DNA of 10,432 bases from the NCBI GenBank assembly GCA_018896355.1, contig JAHIMW010000144.1:1-10432 (forward strand), written 5' to 3'. The notes under the pieces are model-generated. The model ran no database searches. It had not been told where the DNA came from and saw only the letters and a list, made by a program, of their open reading frames with translations. Position numbers and translations under genes: made by a program. Numbering within the stretch: the first letter of the stretch is position 1; every line of letters starts with the position of its first letter. Below, in pieces: positions 1-5,697 of the stretch. Source of the stretch: Pseudomonadota bacterium. Its GTDB lineage: Bacteria > Desulfobacterota > Syntrophia > Syntrophales > UBA5619.

Positions 1-2
1 CC

Positions 3-149
3 AAACCGCATTACCTGGTGGTCTACGGTTACAACGAACAAGGATTCCTGGCCCATAACGGTTTCGAGGCGTCCCAATTATACCTCTACGAGGAATTCGA
101 GAAGATATGGGAAAAACTGGGCAGAAGCTTTTTGCTGGTTTACCGGTAG
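3..149 (+). CDS. C39-like cysteine peptidase, C-terminal end (partial)
   Basis: The window opens inside a reading frame that ends at TAG 147-149; only the last 48 residues are present. The visible part begins KPHYLVVYGYNEQGFLAHNG. The His-Tyr-x-Val-Val-x-Gly-Tyr pattern, followed about 15 residues later by His-Asn-Gly, resembles the second half of papain-like C39 peptidases (bacteriocin-processing and PA2778-type), in which the His is catalytic and an Asp or Asn near the HNG position orients it. The tail, with an aromatic WEKLGRSFLLVYR stretch, also fits the end of that domain. The nucleophilic Cys would lie upstream of the window. The gene overlaps the next one by 43 nt in another frame, so the two are probably co-transcribed. 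In PA2778-type proteins a TPR region follows the peptidase in the same chain; here it is a separate lipoprotein. The family call rests on a short fragment. Confidence 0.6.
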   Translation, partial: KPHYLVVYGYNEQGFLAHNGFEASQLYLYEEFEKIWEKLGRSFLLVYR

Positions 150-592
150 CGATTTTGCTTCTTGTGGCTGCGTTGTTGCTCTCTTCATGCGCACTGCCCA
201 AGATCGTGGTGATGGAAGACAGACTTACGGCCGAGCAGCATAACGATCTCGGTTATGTCTACGAGCAGAAAGGGATATTCGATCTCGCCGAAAAGGAATA
301 TCTGCTGGCGGTAAAGAAGCGAGAAGACTGGCAGGTCCCTTACTTTAACCTCGGGAATCTCATGTTCAAGATAGGAGATTTCAAAAAATCGGAGAAATTC
401 TTCCGTACCACCTTAAATTATAACCCGAATAACTCTGACGTTATGAATAACTTGGCGAATGCCCTGCTGATGCAGGAACGACATCGGGAGGCACGGCAGG
501 TGATCGAACAGGCCCTCCGGATCGAAAACAAACAAGAATACCTCGACACGCTGCGAACCATCGAGAAGCGGGAAAGTGCGGCTCCACAGTAG
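107..592 (+). CDS. Small TPR-repeat lipoprotein
   Basis: The product is 161 residues. A basic N-terminus (MGKTGQK), a hydrophobic segment at about residues 12-26 and the lipobox L-S-S-C with Cys28 indicate a type II (lipoprotein) signal peptide. The mature protein would be anchored by Cys28 in the outer or inner membrane, facing the periplasm. Residues 42-143 form three consecutive tetratricopeptide units (about 42-75, 76-109 and 110-143), with typical small/aromatic positions such as NDLGYVYEQKG, FNLGNLMFKIGD and NNLANALLMQ. TPRs act as protein-binding scaffolds; no catalytic domain is seen. The ATG at 107 is the only start that keeps the signal peptide, and it lies inside the end of the C39-like peptidase gene. 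The coupling suggests that the two proteins act together, for example in processing or holding an exported peptide. That role is inference. Confidence 0.85.
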   Translation: MGKTGQKLFAGLPVAILLLVAALLLSSCALPKIVVMEDRLTAEQHNDLGYVYEQKGIFDLAEKEYLLAVKKREDWQVPYFNLGNLMFKIGDFKKSEKFFRTTLNYNPNNSDVMNNLANALLMQERHREARQVIEQALRIENKQEYLDTLRTIEKRESAAPQ

Positions 593-660
593 CGATCAAT
601 GCTTTCAATCCGTCCACAGGCTTTACTCCCCTTCAATGCGTAATACTCGGTTCTGATGAA

Positions 661-690
661 AGTTCACCATCCAATAGTTGTAGGTGAACT
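661..690. repeat. Inverted repeat, 8-bp arms
   Basis: AGTTCACC at 661-668 is the exact reverse complement of GGTGAACT at 683-690, with a 14-nt spacer. No T-run follows, so it is not a convincing terminator. It lies 70 bp after the TPR lipoprotein gene and could be a stem-loop at the mRNA end or a protein-binding site. Confidence 0.5.
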
Positions 691-764
691 GGGCGAGCCA
701 ACTAATATGAGACCGCTTCGATTTGGTCGTGAATCTGGTCGGGACTTAATCGGTTTTGATCGGG

Positions 765-778
765 TTAGACGGGTCTAA
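765..778. repeat. Short palindrome TTAGAC-GG-GTCTAA
   Basis: Perfect 6-bp arms with a 2-bp centre, lying 40 bp before the tRNA-Glu fragment. The loop is too short for an RNA hairpin, so a dimeric DNA-binding protein site is the more likely reading if it is functional. An arm site for an integrase is possible but unproven. Confidence 0.35.
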
Positions 779-817
779 AAGGGTAATAAAATGGCGGAAT
801 AAGGCGTTTCTGACGGA

Positions 818-861
818 CTTTCACGCCGGTAACCGGGGTTCGACTCCCCGTGGGGACGCCA
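818..861 (+). pseudogene. 3' fragment of a tRNA-Glu(UUC) gene, probable attachment-site scar
   Basis: From the anticodon loop CTTTCAC (818-824, anticodon TTC at 820-822) onward the sequence is a normal tRNA 3' half: 3' anticodon strand GCCGG (825-829), variable bases, T-arm CGGGG-TTCGACT-CCCCG (834-850), acceptor strand TGGGGAC (851-857), discriminator G858 and CCA (859-861). By memory it follows E. coli tRNA-Glu closely. The 5' half is missing. The acceptor needs GTCCCCA about 70 nt upstream and none is there, and the bases before the loop (ACGGA) do not pair properly with GCCGG. Homology therefore stops at the anticodon loop, a known crossover point for tyrosine integrases. Such 3' fragments are left at the far end of elements that integrate into tRNA genes. 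No integrase is seen in the window. Confidence 0.75.
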
Positions 862-872
862 TTGATGATATC

Positions 873-906
873 AAGGGATTGGGTTCGGCTATCGGGTCCC
901 TTTTTT
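873..906 (+). terminator. Rho-independent terminator-like hairpin after the tRNA fragment
   Basis: AAGGGA (873-878) can pair with TCCCTT (897-902), and a run of six T (901-906) closes the structure. The loop is long (18 nt) and pairs poorly. The position just after the tRNA CCA end suggests it is the former tRNA terminator, kept with the 3' fragment. Confidence 0.5.
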
Positions 907-994
907 CATGACCCTGGATCATTCGATGACCGCAAGCCCGCCCCTTGCCGTCTCCGGCTTCGGATTGATGGGCCTTTCAGACGTCCCGGCATGG

Positions 995-1013
995 GACCGG
1001 ACAATTGCCGGTC
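995..1013. repeat. Hairpin overlapping the stop codon of the SLOG-like gene
   Basis: GACCGG (995-1000) and CCGGTC (1008-1013) form a perfect 6-bp stem with a 7-nt loop. It includes part of the minus-strand stop codon at 1012-1014. No T-run follows on the minus strand, so terminator function is doubtful; it may protect the mRNA 3' end. Confidence 0.35.
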
Positions 1014-1569
1014 ATGAGAATGATCGCTCGAACAGCTCCGCAATGGCCTTTTTGCCGTTCTCCTGGAGAAATCTCGTCCCCGTCCCCGCGAAATGCGGTT
1101 GGCTGATGACCGGTTCGTTCCCTCTCTCCCGTTCAACCCAGTCCGACTGACTCCACCGGAACCAACCGTTGCGCTTTTGATCGAACACGAACAGCGGCTT
1201 GTTGCAGATTTTGGCGAACTCCGCGCCCCATCCCGTACCGCCTTTCACGGTCTTGTCCGCCAGGATTTCCCCGACCACGTAAATCCCCTGCCCGTTGTTG
1301 ATCTGATACCAGATGCTCTGCAGGACTTTGCGCAATGTAGGGCTTTCCGTATAGCGACGATTCATCAATTTCGAAACGTATTCCAGGCTGACGTCGCCAT
1401 TTTTCAGCTCTTCGTGATTCAGGATTCGCACACCCCGCTGGCGGCCCCGGGCGTGTCCCTCAAACGTGAAGTTCACCTCCTCAATCCCAAAGCGCTCCGC
1501 GTTCTTGCCAAATTCCGCTTCAGCCCCTTCAGCGCCGCCGCTGAAAAGAATTACATTTTCTTTTTTCAC
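1012..1569 (-). CDS. SLOG/Rossmann-like (YpsA-type) nucleotide-binding protein, function unknown
   Basis: The chosen start is GTG at 1567-1569, because AGGAGAGG lies 7 nt upstream of it on the minus strand. The frame stays open further upstream, but that part looks non-coding. The product is 185 residues. It opens with a beta-strand and glycine loop, ILFSGGAEGAE (residues 7-17), like the SGG-x-x-G motif of SLOG proteins such as DprA and YpsA. It continues with IYVVGE (96-101), GGTGWGAEFAK (110-120), PLFVFDQ (125-131) and a second glycine-rich GTGTRF (162-167). Acidic residues next to the glycine loops would suit binding of a nucleotide or ADP-ribose-like ligand. The region rich in Trp and Phe at about 136-145 is unusual and may line the pocket. 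The gene stands alone and is divergent from ndh. The fold is a moderate-confidence call and the substrate is unknown. Confidence 0.7.
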   Translation of the reverse strand: MKKENVILFSGGAEGAEAEFGKNAERFGIEEVNFTFEGHARGRQRGVRILNHEELKNGDVSLEYVSKLMNRRYTESPTLRKVLQSIWYQINNGQGIYVVGEILADKTVKGGTGWGAEFAKICNKPLFVFDQKRNGWFRWSQSDWVERERGNEPVISQPHFAGTGTRFLQENGKKAIAELFERSFS

Positions 1570-1719
1570 GCCCGTTCCTCTCCTAATATCGCTATCATTA
1601 TTGATGCACTGCATGAAGCTTAAGAAAAAACCCTCATACAAACACTTCCGGGCGCAGTCTATCATGACAGGGTGGATTCTTGAAAGGACTTTTCTTGAAG
1701 GCTCCCTGCAAAATTCCCA

Positions 1720-1749
1720 TTGGCAATCAAGATCCGTTGCGTGTAGGAT
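1720..1749 (+). promoter_or_regulatory. Candidate sigma-70 promoter of ndh
   Basis: TTGGCA (1720-1725) and TAGGAT (1744-1749) are separated by 18 bp. They match the -35 and -10 consensus at 5 and 4 of 6 positions. The -10 box ends 38 bp before the first possible ATG of ndh. Confidence 0.45.
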
Positions 1750-1787
1750 ACGCCAAGGCAAAGTGAAAGAATGAAAAGGTTTTTTAT

Positions 1788-3149
1788 ATGTTGCCCGATG
1801 CCGATATGAAATCAGGTTCCAAAGGACAGATGAGCCATGGCGCAAGGCCGAGGGTAGCCATTATCGGCGCGGGCTTTGGCGGACTTTGGGCCGCCCGGAA
1901 CCTGGCGAAAAAACCGGTCGACGTCCTTGTCGTCGATCGGAACAATTACCACACCTTCCTTGCCCTCCTCTACCAGGTGGCCGCAGCCGAATTGGAAGCG
2001 GAGGATATCGCCTATCCCGTGCGCAACATCCTCTGCAGAAATTCCAACATCGACTTTGCTTTGGCCCACGCCCGGCGAATTGACCTGAAAAACCGAATGA
2101 TTGAGACCGATGGCGAGGCGATTTCTTACGATTACCTGATTCTGGCCACAGGAAGCATATCCCATTCGTTCGGCCTGCCGGGGGTGGAAACCCATGCCTA
2201 TTTTCTCAAGACCCTCGAAGAGGCCGTAGTCCTGAAAAACCACATCATCTGCTGTTTTGAAAGGGCTGCCCGGGAGACGGACGCGGCCAGACTGAAAAGC
2301 CTGCTCACATTTGTCATCGTGGGCGGCGGCGCCACGGGTGTGGAGTATGCGGGCGCGCTCAGCGAACTTGTCCATGGTCCCCTTGTCCAGGACTACCGGA
2401 CAATCGATTTCAGCGCCGTTCGGATCATTCTGCTGGAGGCGGCGGACCATCTGATCGCCGGCATGCCGGAGTCCGTGCGCCTCTACACGCTTGAGAGGCT
2501 GGGCAAGATGGGCGTTGAGGTGCGACTGGGGGCGCATGTCGCGGAAGTAACCCCGGACCGCGTGATCCTGGGCGGCCTGGATAAGATTGAAACCCGGACC
2601 ATTGTGTGGACCGCCGGTGTAAAGGGCGAACCCATCGCCGGTCTGTCCGGACTCCCAACGGAGAAGAACGGGCGTGTTTCCGTCCTGCCGACGCTGCAAG
2701 TGCCCGGCCACCCGGAAATCTACGTGGCCGGGGATCTGGCTTCGATCGAAGAGAACGGCCGCGTCCTGCCGATGGTGGCGCAGGTGGCTATCCAATCCGG
2801 TATGGCTGCCGCAAAAAACATCTTGCGACAAATCGACGGACAACCGCCGCAGCTTTTTCGTTATCGCGATCGGGGCTCGATGATCACCATCGGCCGCAAT
2901 ACCGCGGGAGCGGCCATCGGTTCCGCCGCCTACACCGGTTTCTTCGCCTGGCTCCTCTGGCTTGTCATCCACCTCTTCAATCTGATCGGTTTCCGCAACC
3001 GGATCATGGTGCTTATCAACTGGGCATGGGACTATCTGCTCTACGAACGGGCCGTCCGTTTTGTCTTTCCTGCGGAAATGCCCTCCCTTTCCAAGTCATC
3101 TTCGTGCGCCTGCGGGACCGAGCGTGACGATGATCCGCCCAAAGGATGA
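1788..3149 (+). CDS. ndh: Type II NADH dehydrogenase (NDH-2), FAD-dependent
   Basis: The product is 453 residues, the usual NDH-2 size. It oxidises NADH and passes electrons to membrane quinone without pumping protons, working as a peripheral protein on the cytoplasmic side. Visible marks are the FAD-binding GAGFGG (27-32), LILATGS (117-123), the NADH-binding GGGATGVE (179-186), IYVAGD (311-316, contacts FAD) and AQVAIQSG (331-338), which matches the NDH-2 quinone-site motif. A hydrophobic C-terminal stretch (about 384-402) would anchor it to the membrane. The tail after residue 432 is Ser/Cys-rich and looks dispensable. Two starts are possible: ATG 1788 with AAGG 8 nt upstream, or ATG 1830 (residue 15) with AAAGGA 3 nt upstream. 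The second places the FAD motif nearer the N-terminus, as is normal. It converges on the Nudix gene with a 43-bp gap. Confidence 0.9.
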   Translation: MLPDADMKSGSKGQMSHGARPRVAIIGAGFGGLWAARNLAKKPVDVLVVDRNNYHTFLALLYQVAAAELEAEDIAYPVRNILCRNSNIDFALAHARRIDLKNRMIETDGEAISYDYLILATGSISHSFGLPGVETHAYFLKTLEEAVVLKNHIICCFERAARETDAARLKSLLTFVIVGGGATGVEYAGALSELVHGPLVQDYRTIDFSAVRIILLEAADHLIAGMPESVRLYTLERLGKMGVEVRLGAHVAEVTPDRVILGGLDKIETRTIVWTAGVKGEPIAGLSGLPTEKNGRVSVLPTLQVPGHPEIYVAGDLASIEENGRVLPMVAQVAIQSGMAAAKNILRQIDGQPPQLFRYRDRGSMITIGRNTAGAAIGSAAYTGFFAWLLWLVIHLFNLIGFRNRIMVLINWAWDYLLYERAVRFVFPAEMPSLSKSSSCACGTERDDDPPKG

Positions 3150-3190
3150 CGGCTTCGTAAAAAGTCCGGATGCTGCGTTGCGCTTCATCC
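3147..3190. repeat. Remnant of a dispersed palindromic element
   Basis: The gap between ndh and the Nudix gene starts with GACGGCTTCGTAAAAAGTC followed by a segment rich in GCTGCGTTGCGCTTC. From memory, similar sequence occurs as one arm of dispersed intergenic palindromes in deltaproteobacterial genomes; the opposite arm is absent here. The ndh stop codon (3147-3149) lies at its edge. The family assignment is from recall only. Confidence 0.35.
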
Positions 3191-3192
3191 GT

Positions 3193-3639
3193 TCACCAGA
3201 AACCCCTTTCCATGCAATTCCCGATGAACTCGATGGATCTCCGGGGCTCGGTCGTCAGGTAGTCGAAGAGCTTCTTTCCCACATCCGGATAAAGAGGAGT
3301 TCCCTCTAATTTTTCAATCGGCACCCAGGCAATGTCGAGGGAGCGGGTGTTGTCCGGTCTGATCTTCGGGGTCCCGCGGATCTCGAGAGCCTCGAAGATG
3401 ACGTGCAGGGTCTGGGGATGTCGTTTGGTGGCGGGCGCCTCGCCGATCATGATGACAGCGCCGGCGTCGAGCCTGACGCCGAGCTCATCCCGCCACTCGT
3501 TCACGATCGCCTCCTGGAGGGGGCAGTCCTGATCCACGCCACCGCCCGGCAGCGCAAAGACCTCCTTGCCGCCGTAGATGTACTTCATACAGAGGATCTC
3601 CCCTTCCCTTTCGAATACCGCCGATACCCTTACCCGCAT
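3193..3639 (-). CDS. Nudix hydrolase with a degenerate Nudix box
   Basis: The product is 148 residues, a typical single-domain Nudix protein. The family cleaves nucleoside diphosphates linked to another group; the substrate cannot be read from sequence. The domain starts with a beta-strand (MRVRVSAVFEREGEILCM), then FALPGGGVD (28-36). The Nudix box aligns as G33-x5-C39-x7-N47-E48-W49-R50-D51-E52-L53-G54-V55. The first Glu and the Arg of the consensus (Gx5Ex7REUxEExGU) are replaced by Cys and Asn. The metal ligands corresponding to the Glu of RE and the last Glu of EE (E48, E52) remain, with Asp51 in place of the other. The enzyme may be active with altered specificity. ATG 3639 is well supported by AAAGGAGG 4 nt upstream on the minus strand. 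It is convergent with ndh and divergent from the radical SAM gene. Confidence 0.88.
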   Translation of the reverse strand: MRVRVSAVFEREGEILCMKYIYGGKEVFALPGGGVDQDCPLQEAIVNEWRDELGVRLDAGAVIMIGEAPATKRHPQTLHVIFEALEIRGTPKIRPDNTRSLDIAWVPIEKLEGTPLYPDVGKKLFDYLTTEPRRSIEFIGNCMERGFW

Positions 3640-3685
3640 TTTGCCTCCTTTCTGGTATTTCCCAGCACTGTCCAGCTATTTGTGT

Positions 3686-3734
3686 CAGTAATCTTCAGTA
3701 ATACCAATATTTTATACTATAATGCCTATTACTG
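3686..3734. promoter_or_regulatory. Candidate operator: three CAGTAAT motifs around an AT-rich core
   Basis: CAGTAAT occurs at 3686-3692 and 3696-3702, exactly 10 bp apart. CAGTAATA (3696-3703) is also perfectly repeated in inverted form as TATTACTG at 3727-3734. Between the arms lies an AT-rich core with TATAAT at 3718-3723 on the plus strand and TATA-like sequence on the minus strand. The one-turn spacing of the direct copies suggests one protein binding the same DNA face. The site is 47 bp before the Nudix start and about 190 bp before the radical SAM gene, so the Nudix gene is the likelier target. Confidence 0.45.
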
Positions 3735-3883
3735 GAATACACTATGAACTATTGTTACATAAACCAAACCGCCGCCCATTACAAGCCGCAAATGGGGACC
3801 CGCCGGTTGACCGATAATACCATGTGGGCATAACGCGGATAGGATGCGATCATCGATTTCAACGGGACTTCCGGATCTTTGTG

Positions 3884-3892
3884 TGATAGAAT
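3884..3892 (+). promoter_or_regulatory. Candidate extended -10 promoter of the radical SAM gene
   Basis: TGA-TAGAAT combines the extended TGn motif with a -10 box matching 5 of 6 positions. It ends 33 bp before the first ATG. The -35 region is poor, as is common for extended -10 promoters. Confidence 0.4.
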
Positions 3893-3925
3893 ACAGGGCA
3901 GTGCTGCCGGGGAAAAGAAAAACAG

Positions 3926-5212
3926 ATGTCGAGGACAAATGATCCGATGAAGGTACTCCTGATCTCTGCCAATACGGAAAAAATCAACATCCTTCCCCTC
4001 CCTCTGGGGTTGAGCTGCGTGGCCGCGGCGACACAAAGCGTCGGCCACGAGGCCATGGTTCTGGATCTGATGGTGGAAGGCGATTCGGAGTCTCTTATCC
4101 GGACAACCATCGCCTCTTTCGGCCCCGATGTAATCGGGATTTCGATCCGGAACATCGACGACCAGGCCAAAGATGGCCGGTTCCTCCTCGATGAGGTCAG
4201 GTGCGTCGTCCAAAATTGCCGTGGACTTTCCGCCGCCCCCATCGTCCTGGGGGGAGCTGGCTACAGCATCTTTCCGGAGAGCGTGCTGACCTATCTGGAG
4301 GCCGACATGGGAATCCAGGGGGAGGGAGAGATCGCCTTTCTAACCCTGCTCGATCGGCTTGCGCGCAAAGCCGACCTCTCGGGAACGCCCGGCCTGTACA
4401 TGAGGGGTCGAGGTCTTCAGGGCGAAAGGAGGTATGCCATCAATCTGGATTCCCTGCCCGTTTCCCGGGCCAATGAATTTCTCGTCTCCCGGGACCGGGG
4501 GCTGTGGCTTCCATTTCAGACGAGACGGGGTTGCCCGATGGACTGCAGTTACTGTTCCACGGCGACCATCGAGGGGCGCACGATTCGGAAAAGATCCCCG
4601 GAGGCAGTCGTCGCGGAGTTGGACAGATGCGTTGGAGATGGTTTTCGGAAGATTTTTTTCGTGGACAACACCTTCAACGTTCCTGCCGGCTATGCAAAGG
4701 AAATCTGCAGAAAAATCATCGACCGCGGCCTGGATATCCGCTGGCGGTGCATCCTCTACCCCGGAAAGATCGATGAGGAATTGATTGCGATGATGGCGGA
4801 TTCCGGCTGCGAGGAGGTCAGCCTCGGCTTCGAAAGCGGCTCCGAACGGATACTCCGCAACATGAACAAGAAATTCGACCTTCGGGAGGTCCGGCGGATG
4901 GCGGAGATCCTCGCGCGACATGGCATCCGGCAGATGGGGTTCCTGATGCTGGGCGGTCCCGGGGAAACCCGGGAGTCCGTTTTGGAGAGCCTGACGTTCG
5001 CCGACTCTCTCCCCCTCGATCAGCTGAAAGTCACCTCCGGCATCCGCATCTATCCCAATACGGCGCTGGCCCGGACGGCCATCGACGAGGAGATGATTTC
5101 ACCGGCGGACGACCTGCTCCTCCCGAAATTCTATCTTGTCCGGGGAATCGAGGAGTGGCTGTCGGAAACCGTGAAGGCCTGGATGGCCGATCGCCCCCAC
5201 TGGATGACCTGA
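3926..5212 (+). CDS. Radical SAM protein with N-terminal B12-binding-type domain
   Basis: The product is 428 residues. Residues 8-145 form a Rossmann-like domain of the cobalamin-binding type (MKVLLISANTEK, PLGLSCVAAATQSVGHEA, VIGISIRN, IVLGGAG, ADMGIQGEGE). The DxHxxG motif that coordinates cobalt from below is absent, as is usual in B12-type radical SAM enzymes. Residues 195-385 are the radical SAM barrel, with the iron-sulfur motif C203-x3-C207-x2-C210, a later FFVDNTF strand, EVSLGFESGSE (297-307) and GGPGETRE (343-350). The family generates a deoxyadenosyl radical and often methylates or rearranges unactivated carbon; the substrate is not evident. Start choice is open: ATG 3926 has no clear ribosome site, while ATG 3947 (residue 8) has GAGGA 13 nt before it and begins directly with the B12 domain. 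It stands alone, convergent with the zinc-ribbon gene 14 bp away. Confidence 0.88.
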   Translation: MSRTNDPMKVLLISANTEKINILPLPLGLSCVAAATQSVGHEAMVLDLMVEGDSESLIRTTIASFGPDVIGISIRNIDDQAKDGRFLLDEVRCVVQNCRGLSAAPIVLGGAGYSIFPESVLTYLEADMGIQGEGEIAFLTLLDRLARKADLSGTPGLYMRGRGLQGERRYAINLDSLPVSRANEFLVSRDRGLWLPFQTRRGCPMDCSYCSTATIEGRTIRKRSPEAVVAELDRCVGDGFRKIFFVDNTFNVPAGYAKEICRKIIDRGLDIRWRCILYPGKIDEELIAMMADSGCEEVSLGFESGSERILRNMNKKFDLREVRRMAEILARHGIRQMGFLMLGGPGETRESVLESLTFADSLPLDQLKVTSGIRIYPNTALARTAIDEEMISPADDLLLPKFYLVRGIEEWLSETVKAWMADRPHWMT

Positions 5213-5226
5213 CGGGAGAGAGGCTC

Positions 5227-5391
5227 TCAGCTTTTCCGGCTGGTCTTGGCGGTGAAGGTGGAGAGGCTCTGTTTGACCCTCTTTCCTTTGCACTTCGGAC
5301 AGGAAACCTTGGTCGTTTCATGCTCCGAAATGCTCAGAATTACGGAAAATTTCTTATTGCAGCCTTTGCATTCATACTCGTATGTCGGCAT
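5227..5391 (-). CDS. FmdB-type zinc-ribbon protein
   Basis: The product is 54 residues. It begins MPTYEYECKGCNKKF, the hallmark of the FmdB/CxxC_CXXC_SSSS family. Two Cys pairs, C8-x2-C11 and C31-x2-C34, form a zinc ribbon, and a short Lys/Ser-rich tail follows (SLSTFTAKTSRKS). Members are often annotated as putative regulators after FmdB of methylotrophs, but their role is not settled. The start at 5391 is fixed by AGGAGG 6 nt upstream on the minus strand. An in-frame upstream ATG at 5523 would add 44 residues unlike the family and would read through the gene's own promoter, so it is rejected. Upstream it is divergent from the lsrF operon, and its 3' end faces the end of the radical SAM gene. 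Confidence 0.88.
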   Translation of the reverse strand: MPTYEYECKGCNKKFSVILSISEHETTKVSCPKCKGKRVKQSLSTFTAKTSRKS

Positions 5392-5443
5392 TTCAATCCT
5401 CCTCTCTCCCGCAATGCGCTGCACGGGATCAGCCTTTTGTCTC

Positions 5444-5471
5444 ATCTTAATGAATTTGAATAGATTGTCAA
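5444..5471 (-). promoter_or_regulatory. Candidate sigma-70 promoter of the zinc-ribbon gene
   Basis: On the minus strand, TTGACA (5466-5471, perfect consensus) and TAAGAT (5444-5449, 4 of 6) are 16 bp apart. The -10 box is about 52 bp before the start codon at 5391. It lies about 40 bp from the divergent lsrF promoter. Confidence 0.6.
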
Positions 5472-5512
5472 GGAAGGAAACGTTCAGGTCGGCGAATTGT
5501 CGGTAAATATGA

Positions 5513-5541
5513 TTGACGGACAAGCGCCTCCCCGTTATACT
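5513..5541 (+). promoter_or_regulatory. Strong candidate sigma-70 promoter of the lsrF operon
   Basis: TTGACG (5513-5518) and TATACT (5536-5541) each match 5 of 6 consensus bases and are exactly 17 bp apart. Transcription would begin near 5548 and give a leader of about 150 nt before the lsrF start. The leader contains the GC-rich hairpin at 5583-5605. Confidence 0.65.
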
Positions 5542-5582
5542 CGTGCCGTCCAGGCTCGTTAAAAAAATGCCCCTCCCTGTAT

Positions 5583-5605
5583 CCCTCCCCCTCGACGGGG
5601 GAGGG
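5583..5605. repeat. GC-rich REP-like hairpin in the lsrF leader
   Basis: CCCTCCCCC (5583-5591) and GGGGGAGGG (5597-5605) form a perfect 9-bp stem with loop TCGAC; flanking C- and G-rich tracts (5570-5577 and 5606-5615) can extend it. The same stem with a different loop is found at 8839-8861, so this is a repeat family. No T-run follows, so it is not a standard terminator. Confidence 0.7.
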
Positions 5606-5697
5606 AGGGGTGGGCGGTTTTCATCCTTCGTTGTGCTCGAACCGGGTATGGGAGTTTGTCTGACGCTGTAGTGATTACAATTTTAAAGGAGGATTTC

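Noticed and set aside
785..861. Complete tRNA gene ending at 861
   Set aside because: No 5' acceptor strand complementary to TGGGGAC and no D-arm is present at the needed distance, so only the 3' half is supported.
1570..1845. Upstream extension of the SLOG-like gene to an ATG at 1845
   Set aside because: GTG 1569 has a strong ribosome site and begins directly with the first beta-strand; the extra 92 residues look non-coding and would overlap the ndh start region.
1812..2972. 386-codon open frame on the minus strand
   Set aside because: It is the antisense shadow of ndh, which has all NDH-2 motifs; the antisense product shows no family features.
3807..3836. Second promoter (TTGACC) upstream of the radical SAM gene
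   Set aside because: No acceptable -10 box lies 16-18 bp downstream.
5213..5228. Terminator between the convergent radical SAM and zinc-ribbon genes
   Set aside because: GAGAG/CTCTC is only a 5-bp stem with a 3-nt loop and is not followed by a proper T-run.
5392..5523. Longer start for the zinc-ribbon gene
   Set aside because: The family begins MPTYEY, AGGAGG stands just before that ATG, and the extension would read through the likely promoter.
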